A DNA stretch of 17,364 nt, from NCBI GenBank assembly GCA_964530165.1, contig CAZGYE010000098.1, positions 1 to 17,364 of the forward strand, in the 5' to 3' direction. The notes beneath the pieces are model-generated. The model was given only the letters and a program-made list of their open reading frames with translations. It did not search any database and was not told where the DNA came from. Positions 15,163 through 17,364 of the stretch are shown here, piece after piece (within the stretch, counting starts at the first letter, position 1; the number at the start of each line of letters is the position of its first letter). Made by a program: the position numbers and the translations under genes. The stretch comes from CAZGYE01 sp964530165 (GTDB lineage: Bacteria > Planctomycetota > Planctomycetia > Planctomycetales > Planctomycetaceae).

Positions 15163-15537
15163 CACCTTCCAGAACAAACTGTCCTCGCCAATGCGCCGCA
15201 CGTGCTTTGCCTTCGCCCAAACGTCCTCGCGCCAACAGAAGTGGCCGGCCCATTCATTGCACGCACCTGTATTATTAGCGCAGTGTGCCGGACGAACAAG
15301 TGTGGGACGGCTTGACCAACAAAAAGCAGCAAAAACCGTGCCAAACGGCCGGCGAGTCGGAAAATCGACCGCCATCCGAGGCGGACCAGCAAGCCGGCCT
15401 ACCTCCGCAGCGAAACGCCCGTGCGATCAAGCAGAAGATGTCCCCGTGGAAAAAAGCGAGCCGAATACTTCCATCCGCCACCGCTTCAGAAAACCTTTGC
15501 TGACTCGGTGGTGATGACTCATTGAACGGTGTTCTAT
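15163..15537. other. Intergenic region between ferritin and SHOCT-like gene
   Basis: 375 nt with no supported gene. Short open frames exist on both strands but lack ribosome sites, and none resembles a known family. One minus-strand frame (15162-15392, TTG start) includes a hydrophobic patch, but I reject it. The region should contain the promoter for the SHOCT-like and clpX genes; I see no clear elements. Confidence 0.45.
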
Positions 15538-16047
15538 TTAGGCCTCAGCCGGGGATGCGAGTGTTCGCTGACCCAGTTCTCCTTCCAGCATGAGCAGTGC
15601 CACCGCGTCGTCGCCCACCATCTTGAGCTTCTCGACGATCATCCGCACCGACGCCTCCTCCTCAACCTGCTCCGACACAAACCACTGCAGGAAGATGTTG
15701 GCCGCGTGGTCCTTCTCGCTCAGGGCCAAATCCACCAGATCGTTGATCAGCGCCGTGATCTTCTGCTCGTGCTCCAGCGCGCCCTGGAAGGCGTTCAGCG
15801 GAGAACTCCATTCCGCCGGGGGGCCGTCGACCGCGGTCAATTCCACCCGGCCGTCCCGTTCGTTGATGAAGTCGAAAAACTTCACAACGTGCTGCAATTC
15901 CTCTTGCACTTGAATCCGCATCCAGTGGGCCATGCCCACCAGCTCTTTCGACTCGAAGTAGGCCGCCATCGAAAGGTACAGGTACGAAGAGAAAAGCTCA
16001 GCGTTGATCTGCTTGTTCAAAGCAGCCTGGATTTTCGCGATTAACAT
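15538..16047 (-). CDS. ftn: Bacterial non-heme ferritin
   Basis: 169 residues, a four-helix-bundle ferritin that oxidises and stores iron in a 24-subunit shell. All ferroxidase residues are present at the same numbers as in E. coli FtnA: Glu17, Glu50, His53, Glu94, Gln127 and Glu130. The start is ATG 16047 (MLIAKIQAALNKQINAELFS), 8 nt after a good AGGAG. A longer reading from 16137 adds 30 residues that are not ferritin-like. No haem-ligand methionine pattern of bacterioferritin is seen. Upstream is the end of an RTX protein, 337 nt away. The promoter must lie in that gap, but I could not assign a Fur box. Confidence 0.97.
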   Translation of the reverse strand: MLIAKIQAALNKQINAELFSSYLYLSMAAYFESKELVGMAHWMRIQVQEELQHVVKFFDFINERDGRVELTAVDGPPAEWSSPLNAFQGALEHEQKITALINDLVDLALSEKDHAANIFLQWFVSEQVEEEASVRMIVEKLKMVGDDAVALLMLEGELGQRTLASPAEA

Positions 16048-16384
16048 TTTCCACGCTCCTATTGTTCGCTCACGGTGACAAACGGACACATCCCTCTTGA
16101 TCGACCAACCGGGCTCACACACCCCCAGGCCGTCCAAGTTCAGGCCAGTATCCGCAACAAGCCGGCCAAAAGCAAGCGTCGAATTCGTTCACAACGTCCT
16201 CGATCGATGCGAGATCAAGGATCCCGAGCTGTCTTGCATCCCGACCGCCGCCGATGGATCGCTGTCGTCGCCAAACGACCGCTCCATTCGGCTCCCGAAC
16301 CATAGTCGTTTTTGCGACCTCCGCTTCCAAGAACACCTCGCAGTCAGGTTCGTGTTTCCTCCGCCGGCGGCGCGAGCCGACTTC
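16048..16384. other. Intergenic region upstream of ferritin
   Basis: 337 nt between the stop of the RTX protein and the ferritin ATG. It holds the ferritin ribosome site (AGGAG, 16056-16060) and presumably its promoter and the terminator of the upstream gene. I found no convincing -35/-10 pair, Fur box or strong hairpin. Confidence 0.45.
16056..16060 (-). promoter_or_regulatory. Ribosome binding site deciding the ferritin start
   Basis: AGGAG on the minus strand lies 8 nt before ATG 16047, supporting the 169-residue ferritin over the longer open frame. Confidence 0.75.
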
Positions 16385-17364
16385 TCATATTGTCAACAGC
16401 TCACTCAACAGGTCCCCCTTCCCGATCTTCACCTTGTCCTCGCCTGTGTCGGCAAACAACCAGTCCTGATCCTTGCCGCCGTCGACTTCGTCTCGATCAC
16501 CGTCGTTGAAGACCGTACTGCCGCTTTGCAGGAAGTACATGTCGTTCTCGCGTGGACCACTGCCGGTCCCACTGATGTTCTCCACACGAGTGGTGAAGTC
16601 GCGTTCGGTGGAAACCCACTCGGCCTGAATTTGCAACAGCGCTGTCAGGTCGTCCTCGACCCCATCGAATTCCGTCCAGCCGGCGATCAGCAGGTCTTCC
16701 CCGCGATCACCTTCGAGCTCATCCGCACCGCGGCCGCCAATGAGAATGTCGCGGTTTTGACCCCGCCGATGATCCGAACCCCCGTCCAGCTCGTCTCGTC
16801 CATCGCCGCCAAGCAACACGTCGGACCCGCCTCCACCCTTGAGCTCGTCGTTGCCAGGACCTCCGTCGATGATCGAATCGACTGTGATGTTCCCAGCAAT
16901 CGTGGCGTGATCGTTGCCGTCACACAGTATGATGAGAATGCTGGTGATCTCAGCGGCATCGAACACCCGGTAGCCGTGGCCGTGGCCATCATGGTCGTCA
17001 TCTTCGCCATCCGACTCACCATCCGAGCCGCCGCGCACCGCTGGCAGGAAGTTGGCGTGCACTTTGAATTGCGGCTGTGCCGGCCCGCCGTCTTCGTCAT
17101 CACCGCCCTCGGAGCCGCCCTCCGAATCTCCATCGTCTACGCCTGTCAGAGTGACCGTGACGTGGTCGTTTTGCTCCGTGCCGACAATCTGCAGAACGCC
17201 ATTATTCAGCCCGACTCCCGTGATGACGGCTGGGGCCGCGGCGACCGCTTCCCCGGTATCGTCGTCAGTGAGCGTCAGCGTCGCCGTGTAGACGCCCCCG
17301 TACTCATACGCGTGTGTCCCGGAAACCGATCCCGAACCACCGGACTCCACGACAATGCCAGAGC
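16385..17364 (-). CDS. C-terminal part of a large PKD/RTX calcium-binding surface protein
   Basis: The frame is open to the right edge, so only the last 325 or so residues are visible and the true start is outside; the GTG at 17350 is not the start. The visible part begins inside a PKD-like domain (GTHAYEYGGVYTATLTLTDD). It continues with a region rich in Asp, Glu and Gly, then RTX-type nonapeptide repeats (DGGPGNDELKGGGGSDVLLG, DGRDELDGG, RDILIGGRGADELEG) that bind calcium outside the cell. After these comes a terminal module (EFDGVEDDLTALLQIQAEW, then RVENISGTGSGPREN, then FNDGDRDEVDGGKDQDWLFA) that I associate with the ends of planctomycete RTX proteins. It is probably secreted or surface-bound. 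The stop is TGA at 16385-16387. A histidine/aspartate run (DDDHDGHGHG) could bind metal, but this is only an impression. Confidence 0.92.
   Translation of the reverse strand, partial: SGIVVESGGSGSVSGTHAYEYGGVYTATLTLTDDDTGEAVAAAPAVITGVGLNNGVLQIVGTEQNDHVTVTLTGVDDGDSEGGSEGGDDEDGGPAQPQFKVHANFLPAVRGGSDGESDGEDDDHDGHGHGYRVFDAAEITSILIILCDGNDHATIAGNITVDSIIDGGPGNDELKGGGGSDVLLGGDGRDELDGGSDHRRGQNRDILIGGRGADELEGDRGEDLLIAGWTEFDGVEDDLTALLQIQAEWVSTERDFTTRVENISGTGSGPRENDMYFLQSGSTVFNDGDRDEVDGGKDQDWLFADTGEDKVKIGKGDLLSELLTI

Noticed and set aside
13711..15315. Long open frame antisense to clpX (over 500 codons)
   Set aside because: It is the complement of a clear clpX and has no family features or ribosome site. 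High GC makes such long antisense frames common.
15162..15392. Small minus-strand frame with a hydrophobic patch
   Set aside because: It has a TTG start, no ribosome site and no recognisable family, and part of it is the leader of the SHOCT-like gene in another frame.
16048..16137. 30-residue N-terminal extension of ferritin
   Set aside because: It does not resemble ferritin and bypasses a good AGGAG site placed 8 nt before the internal ATG.
1..17364. Defence island, prophage, toxin-antitoxin or biosynthetic cluster
   Set aside because: No nuclease, integrase, restriction, retron, abortive-infection or synthase genes are seen. The only mobile component is the REP/RAYT module.

Overview
The window looks like chromosomal DNA from a planctomycete (Pirellulales-like). 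It is GC-rich and gene-dense, with short gaps. Several gene families here are ones I associate with that phylum: a secreted BNR-repeat protein, a CaMKII-association-domain protein, a zinc-ribbon protein of the planctomycete type, an acidic FHA protein, an RTX/PKD surface protein, and short GC-rich palindromic repeats. The assignment rests on gene content and protein style; there is no rRNA or other marker to confirm it.

Layout. 1-1051 (-): secreted BNR/sialidase-like protein, cut by the left edge. 1408-2169 (+): glycerol facilitator. 2258-4078 (-): LepA/EF4, convergent with it. 4406-4999 (+): small lipoprotein, then 5093-5620 (+): HIRAN-domain protein with a C-terminal membrane anchor. 5635-6340: a REP/RAYT module, i.e. 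a REP-associated tyrosine transposase between 43-bp direct REP copies, with a third inverted copy that forms the 3' end of purD. 6334-7608 (-): purD, divergent from 7739-8770 (+) asd, whose stop overlaps the start of a zinc-ribbon protein (8767-9357). 9358-9685: non-coding, with a nested palindrome and a decayed REP. From 9686 to the right edge everything is on the minus strand. In transcription order this is: the C-terminus of a large RTX/PKD protein (16385-17364), ferritin (15538-16047), a SHOCT-like membrane protein (14899-15162), clpX (13534-14814), FHA protein (12379-13359), a DUF3311-like protein (12112-12363), a sodium:solute symporter (10124-12109) and a CaMKII-association-domain protein (9686-10087).

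How it fits together. Most recognisable genes are core housekeeping: translation (lepA), purine synthesis (purD), aspartate-family amino acids (asd), proteolysis (clpX), iron storage (ftn) and solute transport (glpF, symporter). The FHA, DUF3311-like, symporter and CaMKII-AD genes are spaced 15, 2 and 36 nt apart and could be one transcript. I see no defence island, CRISPR array, prophage or toxin system.

The parts that merit a second look are the REP/RAYT module at the end of purD, the exact 39-bp triplication in the FHA gene, the membrane-anchored HIRAN protein without a helicase, the soluble insert in the symporter, and the zinc-ribbon protein coupled to asd. Coding ends were read from the sequence. 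Family names come from motif recognition without database searches.
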